A stretch of 38,345 bases of DNA from Hyphomicrobiales bacterium (GTDB lineage Bacteria > Pseudomonadota > Alphaproteobacteria > Rhizobiales > RI-29). The DNA is taken from positions 64,001 to 102,345 of the forward strand of contig WGLQ01000003.1 of NCBI GenBank assembly GCA_016125495.1, written 5' to 3'. The notes beneath the pieces were generated by a model that worked only from the letters and a program-made list of their open reading frames with translations, did no database searches and was not told where the DNA came from. A program made the translations under genes and the position numbers. Positions 8,442 to 16,606 of this stretch are shown piece after piece (within the stretch, counting starts at the first letter, position 1; every line of letters starts with the position of its first letter).

Positions 8442-9882
8442 CGAACTCCTTTCGGTCATGGTCGTCGAGCGCCGGGTCAGCACGCCAGCCCGGCATCAGG
8501 AGTTCCAGCGCGAGCAGGCACCAGATCGGCATCCAAACCACCCAGACCAGCCATTCGCCGTGGGATGTGAAATCACCGCGCGCCATGAACTGGAACGCGA
8601 AATAATAGAGCGGCATGGTAACCGCGAGCGCGGCGACGCCCAGCAAGGGCAGGAACGGCAGGAAGACGATCGCCCAGGTCGCGTACCAGGGAAACTGCGC
8701 CGGACTGAGCAACAGAATCGCCAGCGTCAGAAGGGCCGCGCGGCCGAGGAGATCGGCGGGCGAGCGCACCGGATGGCGGGCCGCCGCGAGCGCAGCGATG
8801 GCCATCCCGAGGGCCAGGACGCCGCGCGCCAGACGTCCGGGTGTCAGCCAATCGATCCCGAGGGGCTTGGTAATGTAAGCGGCCAGGGCCTCGAGGAGCG
8901 GGCTCAGCGCGCTGTTGGTGCGCCAGCGCTCGGCATAGGCAACGAAGCCCGAGGTCTGGTCGAGACCGGCGAGGAGGACCGGGACGGCATAGAGCAGGCA
9001 AAGCCCGGCGAGGAGGGCGATGGCCGAGAGGAGGCGAAAGGGCGAGGCGAGCAGAGGGCGAAGAAGGAGCGGGGCCAGGAGGAGGGGCCAGAGCTTGACG
9101 CCGACGGCCAGCGCGAGAACGCCCGACGCCAGCACCTCACGGCCGCGCACGGCGAGCAGCAGCGCCCCGAGCAGCAGAGGGAGCAATATGCCTTCCATGT
9201 GCGCCGAATTGAACAACTCCTTCAGAACCAACGGGTTGAGCCAGTAGAGCACGGCCCAGAGTGGGGAGCGGCCGAGGGCCGAAAGGAGAGCGATGAGGAG
9301 CAGTAACGTGGCGATGTCGGCAAGCAGCAGGAGGGCGCGCCAGCCGAGGAGATCAAACGGAGCGAGACCATAAGCAACCGCGAAGGCGGCTTGGGTCACC
9401 GCCGGATAGATGGTGCGAATCTCGGGATGGTTGATGCGCTCGAAGACGGCGCCAGCCTCCCGGGCGAGGCGGTTCCAGAGGGGCCCGGCGTCGGGCGCTT
9501 CGGCGTCCTCGGGGGCGACCGAATAGGGGTTGAGGCCGTGCGCCGTCGCGGCTCCATCCCAGAGATAGCGCTGATAATCGTCCTCGAGGATCGGCTCAGT
9601 GAAACAGAGGGCGAGGCGCAGCAGGAGGCCGAAGGCGATGCAGGCAGCGAGCAGGCGGCGCTGAGCGGCGCGCCCGAGCGATCCGACGACGCGCGGGAAC
9701 GTCAGTGCGACCAGCAGATAGCCCGCCCCGACGGCGACCAGGACCCCGACCATCGGGCGGATCGGCATGGAAAGCACGAGGTGGTCGTAACCGAAGAGGT
9801 GGCCCCGGGCGAGCAATAGCGCGGTCGCCGCGACGAGCAGCGCACCATATCCGATCCAGCAGAACAGCACGGTTCGGCCCAT
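8428..9882 (-). CDS. Multi-span membrane glycosyltransferase (GT87/DUF2029-like)
   Basis: This 484-residue protein is strongly hydrophobic, with roughly ten to twelve membrane segments. After the second or third segment comes a periplasmic-side motif, Glu-Asp-Asp-Tyr-Gln-Arg-Tyr-Leu-Trp-Asp-Gly, of the kind that binds donor in polyprenyl-phosphate-sugar-dependent GT-C transferases. The ATG at 9882 is preferred to the ATG at 9921: the shorter form begins directly with the first membrane segment and has an AGGAGAGGAAGG run upstream. It sits between asnB and the GT2 gene and overlaps the latter. The likely role is adding a sugar on the outer face of the inner membrane during polysaccharide or glycolipid assembly. 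The sugar cannot be read from sequence. Confidence 0.75.
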   Translation of the reverse strand: MGRTVLFCWIGYGALLVAATALLLARGHLFGYDHLVLSMPIRPMVGVLVAVGAGYLLVALTFPRVVGSLGRAAQRRLLAACIAFGLLLRLALCFTEPILEDDYQRYLWDGAATAHGLNPYSVAPEDAEAPDAGPLWNRLAREAGAVFERINHPEIRTIYPAVTQAAFAVAYGLAPFDLLGWRALLLLADIATLLLLIALLSALGRSPLWAVLYWLNPLVLKELFNSAHMEGILLPLLLGALLLAVRGREVLASGVLALAVGVKLWPLLLAPLLLRPLLASPFRLLSAIALLAGLCLLYAVPVLLAGLDQTSGFVAYAERWRTNSALSPLLEALAAYITKPLGIDWLTPGRLARGVLALGMAIAALAAARHPVRSPADLLGRAALLTLAILLLSPAQFPWYATWAIVFLPFLPLLGVAALAVTMPLYYFAFQFMARGDFTSHGEWLVWVVWMPIWCLLALELLMPGWRADPALDDHDRKEFDAPR

Positions 9883-9975
9883 CCGGGTTGCGCCTTCCTC
9901 TCCTTTCGGCGCAAAGCGCACCGGCTGGTCATCCTACGCCTCGACGATGGTCTTGGGTCCGACCTCGCGAGAATG

Positions 9976-11964
9976 TCATGAGAGCGCCGGGCTGCGATCC
10001 TCTCGCACGACATGATCGGCCGACCGAGCGCGCTCGTGCCAGGCAACGAGCATCAGGACCGTCCAGAGGCGATGCTGGTGGTCGGCGCGCCCGCTCTGAT
10101 GCTCGCGCCAGGCCTTCTCGATCGGGCCTTGCTCGAGGCCAAGCGCGGCGAGCCGGGCCGACGTCAGATGGTCGGCGCCCCACGCGCGGAGCGGTCCGCG
10201 CAGCCAGCCGTCGATCGGCACGCCGAAGCCCATCTTGGGGCGCTCGAAGAGGCTTTCCGGCAGGTGCCGGCGCAAGATGCGCCGGAGAAGCCATTTGCCG
10301 CGCCCGTCGCGCACCTTCATGGACGCCGGCAGACGCCAGCCGAAGGCTACGACCCGGTGATCGATCAGCGGCACGCGCACCTCGAGCGCGACGGCCATCG
10401 AGGCCCGATCGACCTTGGCGAGCACATCGCCCGGCAGATAGCCGACCGTGTCGCGATACTGCATTTCCCCGAGGGCGCCGGGCAAGGACGCGGCGAGGGG
10501 ATCCGGGATGGGGCCGAGTTCAGCGGTCACAGGTTCTTCGACGTCTGCCAGCAGTATGCCCGGATCGGGCCAGTGCGAGACGTGCCGGCGATAGTGCTCA
10601 CCCGGCGCACTGTCCAGGAGGTCGGCGACCTTGTGGAGCTTTTCACCCGGCCTGACAGGCAGCATCCGAGCCGGTAGCGCACCGAGCGCCCGATCCCAAC
10701 TGGCCGGTGACAGCGCCCGGAGCCCGGCCGCCCCAGCGCGGCGGACCGGCGATGGAAGCCGCCCCGCGCGGGCCATCAGCCCCTCGGCCTGGACGTGGCG
10801 GTTGTAGCCGGCGAACACTTCATCGCCGCCGTCGCCCGACAGGGCGACGGTGACGTGGCGGCGCGCGAGCCGGGAGACGAGGAACGTCGGGATCTGGGAG
10901 CTGTCGGCGAACGGCTGATCGTAGATGACGGGAAGGTCGGGGATGACCGCCTGTGCGTCGGAGGCGCTGACATAGAGTTCGGTATGGTCGGTGCCGAGGT
11001 GGCTGGCGACGGCGCGCGCGTGCGGTGCCTCGTCGAAGCCGGCCGCCTCGAAACCGATGGAGAAGGTGCGGACCGGACGGTCGGCCGCGCGCTGCATCAG
11101 GGCGACGACGGTCGATGAATCGATGCCGCCCGAAAGGAGAGCCCCGAGAGGAACGTCCGCGACCATGCGGCGACGAACGGCGTCCGCAATGAGCGCTTCA
11201 CCCGCCTCGATGACCTCGTCCTCGCTGCCAGTCAGCGGGTTGGCCAGAGCTTCGGACGCGACGTCCTCGAGGCGCCAGAAGCGCTCGAGGCGGGGCGCGC
11301 CGCCGTCACGGCCGAAGGTCAGGGCCTCACCGGGTCGGAGCTGCCGGATGCCGAGATGGATGGTGTAGGGCGCCGGGACGTAGGCGAACCGCATGTAGAG
11401 GGCCATCGCCTCCCGGTCGATCGGCGGCAGCCCGGACGCGATCGCCCGCAGAGCGCCGAGTTCGGATGCAAAGGCCAGTCGACGGCCCGGTTCGTGCCAC
11501 CAGTAGAGGGGCTTTATGCCGAGGCGGTCACGCACCAGGGTCAATTCACGTCGTCCGCGGTGCCAGTAGGCATAGGCGAACATGCCGATCGAGCGGCGGG
11601 CGGCCTCGAGCGGACCATGGCGCTCGCAGGCTTCGAGCAGCGGCTCGGTATCGGAGTGGCCGCGCAGCCGCGGCGCCCCCGCACCGAGGCCGGCCGTGAG
11701 TTCATCGGCGTTGTATATCTCGCCGTTGTAGGCGATCGCGCTCGCGCCGCTCTCCGAAAGCATCGGCTGGCTGCCCGCCGGCGAGAGATCGACGATCGAG
11801 AGGCGGCGATGGGCGAGCACGAGCCCCGCATCGGCATCGAGCCAGACGCCGCTCTCATCCGGGCCGCGATGGCTGAGGCGTTCGCCCATGGCGGCGCCGG
11901 CGCGCGCCAGCGCATCGCCGTCCATCCGGCCGCTCAAGTCGATCAATCCGGCGATGCCGCACAT
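9976..11964 (-). CDS. asnB: Glutamine-hydrolysing asparagine synthase-type amidotransferase
   Basis: The 662-residue protein starts Met-Cys-Gly-Ile-Ala-Gly, so processing would expose the catalytic Cys2 of a class II glutamine amidotransferase domain (about residues 1-210). The synthetase domain follows with its pyrophosphate loop, Leu-Ser-Gly-Gly-Ile-Asp-Ser-Ser. A SGDGGDEVFAGY motif comes further on. It leads the leftward arm of the polysaccharide locus and is divergent from a GT4 gene 124 bp away. AsnB paralogues are common in polysaccharide clusters, where they may amidate a sugar carboxylate or similar group. Whether this copy makes asparagine or modifies a sugar cannot be decided here. 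Confidence 0.9.
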   Translation of the reverse strand: MCGIAGLIDLSGRMDGDALARAGAAMGERLSHRGPDESGVWLDADAGLVLAHRRLSIVDLSPAGSQPMLSESGASAIAYNGEIYNADELTAGLGAGAPRLRGHSDTEPLLEACERHGPLEAARRSIGMFAYAYWHRGRRELTLVRDRLGIKPLYWWHEPGRRLAFASELGALRAIASGLPPIDREAMALYMRFAYVPAPYTIHLGIRQLRPGEALTFGRDGGAPRLERFWRLEDVASEALANPLTGSEDEVIEAGEALIADAVRRRMVADVPLGALLSGGIDSSTVVALMQRAADRPVRTFSIGFEAAGFDEAPHARAVASHLGTDHTELYVSASDAQAVIPDLPVIYDQPFADSSQIPTFLVSRLARRHVTVALSGDGGDEVFAGYNRHVQAEGLMARAGRLPSPVRRAGAAGLRALSPASWDRALGALPARMLPVRPGEKLHKVADLLDSAPGEHYRRHVSHWPDPGILLADVEEPVTAELGPIPDPLAASLPGALGEMQYRDTVGYLPGDVLAKVDRASMAVALEVRVPLIDHRVVAFGWRLPASMKVRDGRGKWLLRRILRRHLPESLFERPKMGFGVPIDGWLRGPLRAWGADHLTSARLAALGLEQGPIEKAWREHQSGRADHQHRLWTVLMLVAWHERARSADHVVREDRSPALS

Positions 11965-12088
11965 GTCGCTGCCGCTCAGCCTCCCGACCTCGGGGCTTGC
12001 CAGGGCGCGCGCGCCGGCATCCTATGGCGCCGCCCGCGGCCGCGCCCCGGGCGATGCCCCACACCCTGCCTTCGCGCCAGGAGCAGAC

Positions 12089-13249
12089 ATGGCCGGTCCC
12101 GATCGCCTGCTCTACCTCGTCACCGAGGATTGGTACTTCGTCTCGCACCGCCTGCCAATGGCGCGGGCGGCCCGCGATGCCGGCTTCGAGGTGCACGTGG
12201 CAACGCGCGTACGCGATCATGGCGAGGCGATCCGCAACGAGGGCTTCCACCTGCATCCGCTGCATTGGAGCCGTGGTAGTCTGTCGCCCGTCGGCAATCT
12301 CGTGGCCGTCCGCCGGGTGCGCGCGCTGCTTGCCCGCCTCGGACCGGCGATCCTGCACAACGTGGCGATGAAGCCGGCCCTCATCGGCTCCCTGGCAAGC
12401 CTCGGGCGTCCCTCCATCATGGTCGTCAACAGCGTGGCCGGGCTCGGATCGCTCTTTCTTTCGCGCTCCGCCCGGCGCCGGGCGGTGGCTGGCCTCTACC
12501 GGCAGGCCGTCCGCCACCTGATGGCTCGGGCCAACACCCGCATCGTGGTCCAGAACCCGGACGACGAGGCCGTCTTCCACGCGCTCGGTGTGCCGGCAGG
12601 CCAGGTCGTTCTCATCCCCGGTTCGGGGGTCGATACGGAGCGACTGGTGGCTCTGGCGGAGCCCGAAGGGCCGATCGTTGCGGCATTCGTCGGGCGAATG
12701 CTCGAGGACAAGGGCGTGCGTGCCCTCATCACCGCGCAGCGCCTGCTGCGCGAACGCGGGCGAGCCCCGCAACTGCTTCTCGCCGGCAGGCCCGACCCAG
12801 AGAACCCGACCTCGATCCCCGAACACGAACTCGCCGCCTGGGACACCGAGCCGGACATCACCTGGCTCGGCCACGTGAACGACATCGCCGGGCTCTGGGC
12901 GCGCGCGCACATCGCGCTGCTGCCATCACGGCGCGAGGGGTTGCCCAAGAGCCTGCTCGAGGCGGCGGCCTGCGGACGGGCGATGGTTGCGAGCGATACC
13001 ACCGGCTGCCGGGAAGTGGCCATCGAGGGTGAGACCGCGCTGACCCATGGCATCGACGATGCCGAGGCCATCGCGCGCGCCATCGAACGGCTGGCGGGCG
13101 ACGGCGCCCTGAGGGCGAGGCTCGCGGCGAATGCGCGCAAGCTCGCCGAGGAGAGATTTTCGGCGCGCGCGATCGGCGAGCACACGGCGGCGCTCTATGC
13201 CAGCCTCCTCGAGCAGCGGCGCCGGGAAAGGCATGCAGAGCGCGCCTAG
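12089..13249 (+). CDS. Family 4 glycosyltransferase
   Basis: This 386-residue GT-B enzyme begins MAGPDRLLYLVTEDWYF. The ATG at 12089 has CCAGGAG seven bases upstream, which decides against longer in-frame starts from 11888 that run into asnB. The N-terminal half includes a DWYFVSHRLP segment typical of WbpH/PglA-like enzymes. The C-terminal donor domain holds the EGLPKSLLEAAACG motif (EX7E-type) near residue 285. It is the only rightward gene of the polysaccharide locus, and its stop shares bases with the stop of the epimerase gene on the other strand. It probably adds a sugar to a lipid-linked intermediate on the cytoplasmic face. Confidence 0.88.
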   Translation: MAGPDRLLYLVTEDWYFVSHRLPMARAARDAGFEVHVATRVRDHGEAIRNEGFHLHPLHWSRGSLSPVGNLVAVRRVRALLARLGPAILHNVAMKPALIGSLASLGRPSIMVVNSVAGLGSLFLSRSARRRAVAGLYRQAVRHLMARANTRIVVQNPDDEAVFHALGVPAGQVVLIPGSGVDTERLVALAEPEGPIVAAFVGRMLEDKGVRALITAQRLLRERGRAPQLLLAGRPDPENPTSIPEHELAAWDTEPDITWLGHVNDIAGLWARAHIALLPSRREGLPKSLLEAAACGRAMVASDTTGCREVAIEGETALTHGIDDAEAIARAIERLAGDGALRARLAANARKLAEERFSARAIGEHTAALYASLLEQRRRERHAERA

Positions 13250-14241
13250 CTCGAGGACCGCGCCATGTCCGCGAGCGCATCGGGTGTCGTCACTACCGGC
13301 TGCCAACCGTCACCGAGGAGCCGTGAGACATCGACCACCAAGGAACCGGCGATGCGCTCGTAGGCGGCGCGCCTGCCAACGAGCGATAGGCCGGCCGAGA
13401 GCACCCCGCCCGGAACATCGAGGAGGCCCGCCGCGCGACCTCTCGCGGCGCGCAGGTGAGCAACGATCTCGCCGACCGTCAGCGCGGGGCCCGGATCGGC
13501 CACGAGGTAGGTGCGCGAGCGCGCGGCGGGGGTGCGGAGACAAAAAGCGCAGGCGCTCGCCAGATTGTCGACAGCGAGCAGGCTGCGCCGACCCGCGAGG
13601 CTGGCGAAGGGGAGGGGCCAGGGCGAACCCGCCAGCGCCAGGAGGCTCGCCATGTTGCCCTTGACGCCAGGCCCATAGACCAGGACCGGGCGAAGGACGC
13701 TCGCCTCGGGCAGGGCCGCCAGAAGCAGGCGCTCGCCGAGGAGCTTGGCGCGTCCATAGGCATCGACCGGAGAGGGGCTTACATTCTCGTCCAGAACGCC
13801 GCCCGCGACGGGTCCGCACTGGGCGCGCACCGAGGAAACGAAAACGCCCGCGAGCCCGGCCTCGGCAGCGCACCGCGCCAGTTCCCCGACGGCTTCGCCG
13901 TTGATCCGGCGGTATCGCTCCTCGGCAATGGCCGCCTCGGCGTGAGCGATGCCGGCGAGGTGGATGAACCCGCAGGTGCCCTCGAGAAGTGCCGGCCAGG
14001 CTTTCGCCGCCGCAGGGTCTCCGAGGTCCGGCATCGCGGCGCGCTCGAGGCGTGGGGCAGAATCCTCGCCGACGGCGCTGCCCGATCGCCGCGCCGCCGC
14101 CCGAACCCGCCAGCCGGCGGCGAGCATCCAAGCAACGAGATGGCGGCCGACGAACCCGTCGGCCCCGGTGACGAGGACGGGGAGCGTTGGCGCGCCCGCG
14201 TCGGCCCCGGCATGGCGAGAACCGGTTCCGCCCTCGCTCAT
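13246..14241 (-). CDS. NAD-dependent epimerase/4-keto-reductase (WbpV-like)
   Basis: The 331-residue extended SDR has its dinucleotide loop at residues 25-32 (TGADGFVG) and a catalytic set of Ser136/137, Tyr162 and Lys166 (YGRAK). The ATG at 14241 overlaps the stop of the WecA/WbpL-like gene (ATGA), so translation is coupled. Sitting with a WbpM-like dehydratase and a WbpL-like transferase, it best fits the enzyme reducing UDP-4-keto-6-deoxy-GlcNAc to UDP-QuiNAc or a related sugar, as WbpV/WreQ-type proteins do. A simple UDP-sugar 4-epimerase is the alternative. The N-terminal 20 residues are Gly/Ala-rich and precede the fold. Confidence 0.8.
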   Translation of the reverse strand: MSEGGTGSRHAGADAGAPTLPVLVTGADGFVGRHLVAWMLAAGWRVRAAARRSGSAVGEDSAPRLERAAMPDLGDPAAAKAWPALLEGTCGFIHLAGIAHAEAAIAEERYRRINGEAVGELARCAAEAGLAGVFVSSVRAQCGPVAGGVLDENVSPSPVDAYGRAKLLGERLLLAALPEASVLRPVLVYGPGVKGNMASLLALAGSPWPLPFASLAGRRSLLAVDNLASACAFCLRTPAARSRTYLVADPGPALTVGEIVAHLRAARGRAAGLLDVPGGVLSAGLSLVGRRAAYERIAGSLVVDVSRLLGDGWQPVVTTPDALADMARSSS

Positions 14242-15287
14242 CGGCGCCCACTCCCTTCGAGCAGGCCGAGATAGCCGAGCGTGACGAGGAGAGCGAGCGT
14301 GAGCGCGAGAATCTGGACGACGGGGCCCGGCGCGACGACACTGGCGCCGGCGAGCACGGCGAGGAGGAGATTGACCAGCCAGAGGCGCAAGGTGATCTCC
14401 GGCACCGTCATGCGGCCGGCGTCGAGGGCGCGCTGGTAAGCGTGATCGCGGTGGGCCTGCCAAACCCGCTTGCCGGCAACGAGGCGGCGCAGCAGCGTGC
14501 CCGTCGCGTCGAGGAGATAATAAAGGGGTAGGATGAGGGCCGCGGCGAGGTGGCCGGCAGCGGCAAGCCGCACGAGGAGGTAGGCGATGAGGAAGCCGAT
14601 GGCCAGGCTGCCGACATCGCCGAGGAAGAGGCGGGCCGGATGGCGGTTGTAGGGAAGGAAACCGAGGAGCCCTCCGGCGAGCGCGAGAGCAATCACGACG
14701 GCATCGAGGCTTTCCGCTCCCTCGGCGAACCAGAGCAGGGCCCCGGCAGCGAGCGCGACCGGAACGGCCTCGGCGACGGTAATGCCGTCGATGCCGTCCA
14801 TGAAGTTGGTGAGGTTGACGAACCAGACCGTACCGAGGATGAGTATGGCCGCTTCGATCAGCCAGGGCAGCCAATCCGGCAACACGCGCACACCCTCACC
14901 GAGCGCGAGGAGGAGGGCGAGAGCGCTCGCGCCCTGCACCACGAGGCGCACCAGCACGGGAAGTTCGAGAATGTCGTCGAGGGCACCGAGCACGGCGAGC
15001 GCGACGGTCGCGGCAAGCACGAGGAGAAGGGAGCCGAGCCGCTCGCCGAGCAACGACGCGGGCGCCGCCGCAACGAACAATCCGACGACGATGACCACCG
15101 CGCCGACGACCGCGATGCCGCCGCCCTGCGGGGTCGGAACCCGGTGGCTCGAGCGGGCGTTCGGTCGCGCCATGGCATAGCGTCGCATGAGGGGAAAAAG
15201 CAGCGCCACGAGGCCATAGCTCGCCAGCCCCGACAGCACGAGGATGGATACGGCAGCGAGCGGACCGTGAAACGGGGGTGGCGTCAT
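14238..15287 (-). CDS. Undecaprenyl-phosphate sugar-1-phosphate transferase (WecA/WbpL/MraY family)
   Basis: This 349-residue protein has about ten membrane segments and all family landmarks: the early HRVPTPQGGG loop, the Asp-Asp pair in LGALDDILE, NLTNFMDGIDG, RLFLGDVGS, and a late basic AHRDHAYQR loop standing for the His-rich motif. The family moves HexNAc-1-phosphate from a UDP-sugar to undecaprenyl phosphate to start O-antigen or capsule synthesis. Its start overlaps the preceding glycosyltransferase stop by four bases, and its own stop overlaps the reductase start. The context with the dehydratase and reductase suggests QuiNAc or FucNAc-type substrate rather than GlcNAc, but this is inference. 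Confidence 0.88.
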   Translation of the reverse strand: MTPPPFHGPLAAVSILVLSGLASYGLVALLFPLMRRYAMARPNARSSHRVPTPQGGGIAVVGAVVIVVGLFVAAAPASLLGERLGSLLLVLAATVALAVLGALDDILELPVLVRLVVQGASALALLLALGEGVRVLPDWLPWLIEAAILILGTVWFVNLTNFMDGIDGITVAEAVPVALAAGALLWFAEGAESLDAVVIALALAGGLLGFLPYNRHPARLFLGDVGSLAIGFLIAYLLVRLAAAGHLAAALILPLYYLLDATGTLLRRLVAGKRVWQAHRDHAYQRALDAGRMTVPEITLRLWLVNLLLAVLAGASVVAPGPVVQILALTLALLVTLGYLGLLEGSGRR

Positions 15288-16588
15288 CGTGGGGTGGTCG
15301 TCAACTTGGCTCGCACGGCGGCGACGCCCGACTGGGCGGCGGACGATCCCGAGCCCTCTTTCGCCGCCGGCCCGGTGGCCATGCCAGCCGAAGCGCGGCC
15401 CGCGGTAGTGCCCGTCGGCGCATCCGGCAATTCGAGTATGCGGCGCAGCGCGAGACTGACATTGCGCTTGGCAAAGAGACGTTCCGCCTTGGTCCTGCTG
15501 GCGCGCGACATCGAGGCCACCAGATCCGGCCGCCTCAGGCAGTAGGCCATTCCGTCGGCGAGGGCCGCGACGTCATTCGGGGCAACGAAGACGCCGTTGA
15601 CGGGTTCATCGACCAGCACGCGGTGAGCCGGCACATCGGTTGCCACGATCGGCCGCCCGACGGCAAGCGCCTCGACGGCGACTTCGGGCACCTGATCGAG
15701 GCGGGCCGGCAGGACGAAGACGTGGGCGCCAGCAAGGGCCTCGAGCGTCGGGGTAGCGGTCGGCACGAGCGAAACGACCTCACCGAGTCCGGGCAGGAGG
15801 GAGGGGTCGATGGCGTCGGGCCCCCGCCCCTCGCTCGCCAGCAGCTGCCAGTTCGCCCTGACGCCATGGTCGGAGAGCGCCAGCGCGGCCAGACAGAATT
15901 CGCGCAGACCCTGGCTGGCGACCAGCGGACCGGCTGCCAGGAAGGTCATGCCGCCCGAGATCTGCGGCAGTGGACGCGCGGCGATGGCATCGACGTCGAC
16001 ATCGACGCCGCGTCCGATGTGCATCTCGAGCCGTTCGGGGAGCAGGCCCTGTTCCTCGAGCATGTCGGCATCCGGTCCGCGCACGAAGAAGGCCGCGTCG
16101 AGACGCGTCAGCCCGGCCGAGAGAAGCCGACGCGCGGTCGCGCGCCGCACCCGCTCGCGAAAACCGGTGGCCTCGAGCGCGATGTCGCCGGGCAGGCTGT
16201 CGATGAGGGCGACGATGCGGGGGGTACGGGCCAGCCGGCCGGCAAGTCCGGCAAACAGCGCCCCGGTCGGACCGAGCCCGAGAACGGAGGTGATCCCAGC
16301 GGACTTGAAGCGCCGCGAGAGCGCGGCCATGGCGCGGACCTGGGCGGCGGGCTCGAAGCCATCGCCGCGCAAGGCGACCTCGTGCCAATCGATACCGATC
16401 GAGGCCAGCCACTGCGCCGTCTCGCCCTGCGGCTCGCCTCCGAATCCGACGGTGACGAGCGCGTCGCGCGACAGTTCCTCGAGCAGCGGGCCGACGAGCG
16501 GGCGCACGGCCTCCGGGTCCGGCGCAACGAGGGCGAGGCTGCCCACGGGGCCGACATCGGCGCCGCGTCGCTCGGCTTCAGCTGCCAT
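15284..16588 (-). CDS. Glycosyltransferase (GT4-like, divergent)
   Basis: The 434-residue protein is a diverged GT-B glycosyltransferase. The recognisable part is the C-terminal donor domain, with a VFVLPARLDQVPEVAVEALA segment and a GRPIVATDVPAHR stretch. The N-terminal half is unusual and I see no close family. The ATG at 16588 is chosen because GGAGG lies five bases upstream; an in-frame GTG at 16600 is the alternative. The final 45 residues are Ala/Gly/Ser-rich low complexity, perhaps disordered. It lies 18 bp after the dehydratase gene and overlaps the WecA/WbpL-like gene by ATGA, so it belongs to the same operon. The acceptor and sugar are unknown. Confidence 0.75.
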   Translation of the reverse strand: MAAEAERRGADVGPVGSLALVAPDPEAVRPLVGPLLEELSRDALVTVGFGGEPQGETAQWLASIGIDWHEVALRGDGFEPAAQVRAMAALSRRFKSAGITSVLGLGPTGALFAGLAGRLARTPRIVALIDSLPGDIALEATGFRERVRRATARRLLSAGLTRLDAAFFVRGPDADMLEEQGLLPERLEMHIGRGVDVDVDAIAARPLPQISGGMTFLAAGPLVASQGLREFCLAALALSDHGVRANWQLLASEGRGPDAIDPSLLPGLGEVVSLVPTATPTLEALAGAHVFVLPARLDQVPEVAVEALAVGRPIVATDVPAHRVLVDEPVNGVFVAPNDVAALADGMAYCLRRPDLVASMSRASRTKAERLFAKRNVSLALRRILELPDAPTGTTAGRASAGMATGPAAKEGSGSSAAQSGVAAVRAKLTTTPR

Positions 16589-16606
16589 CGCACCCTCCAC
16601 CCGACC

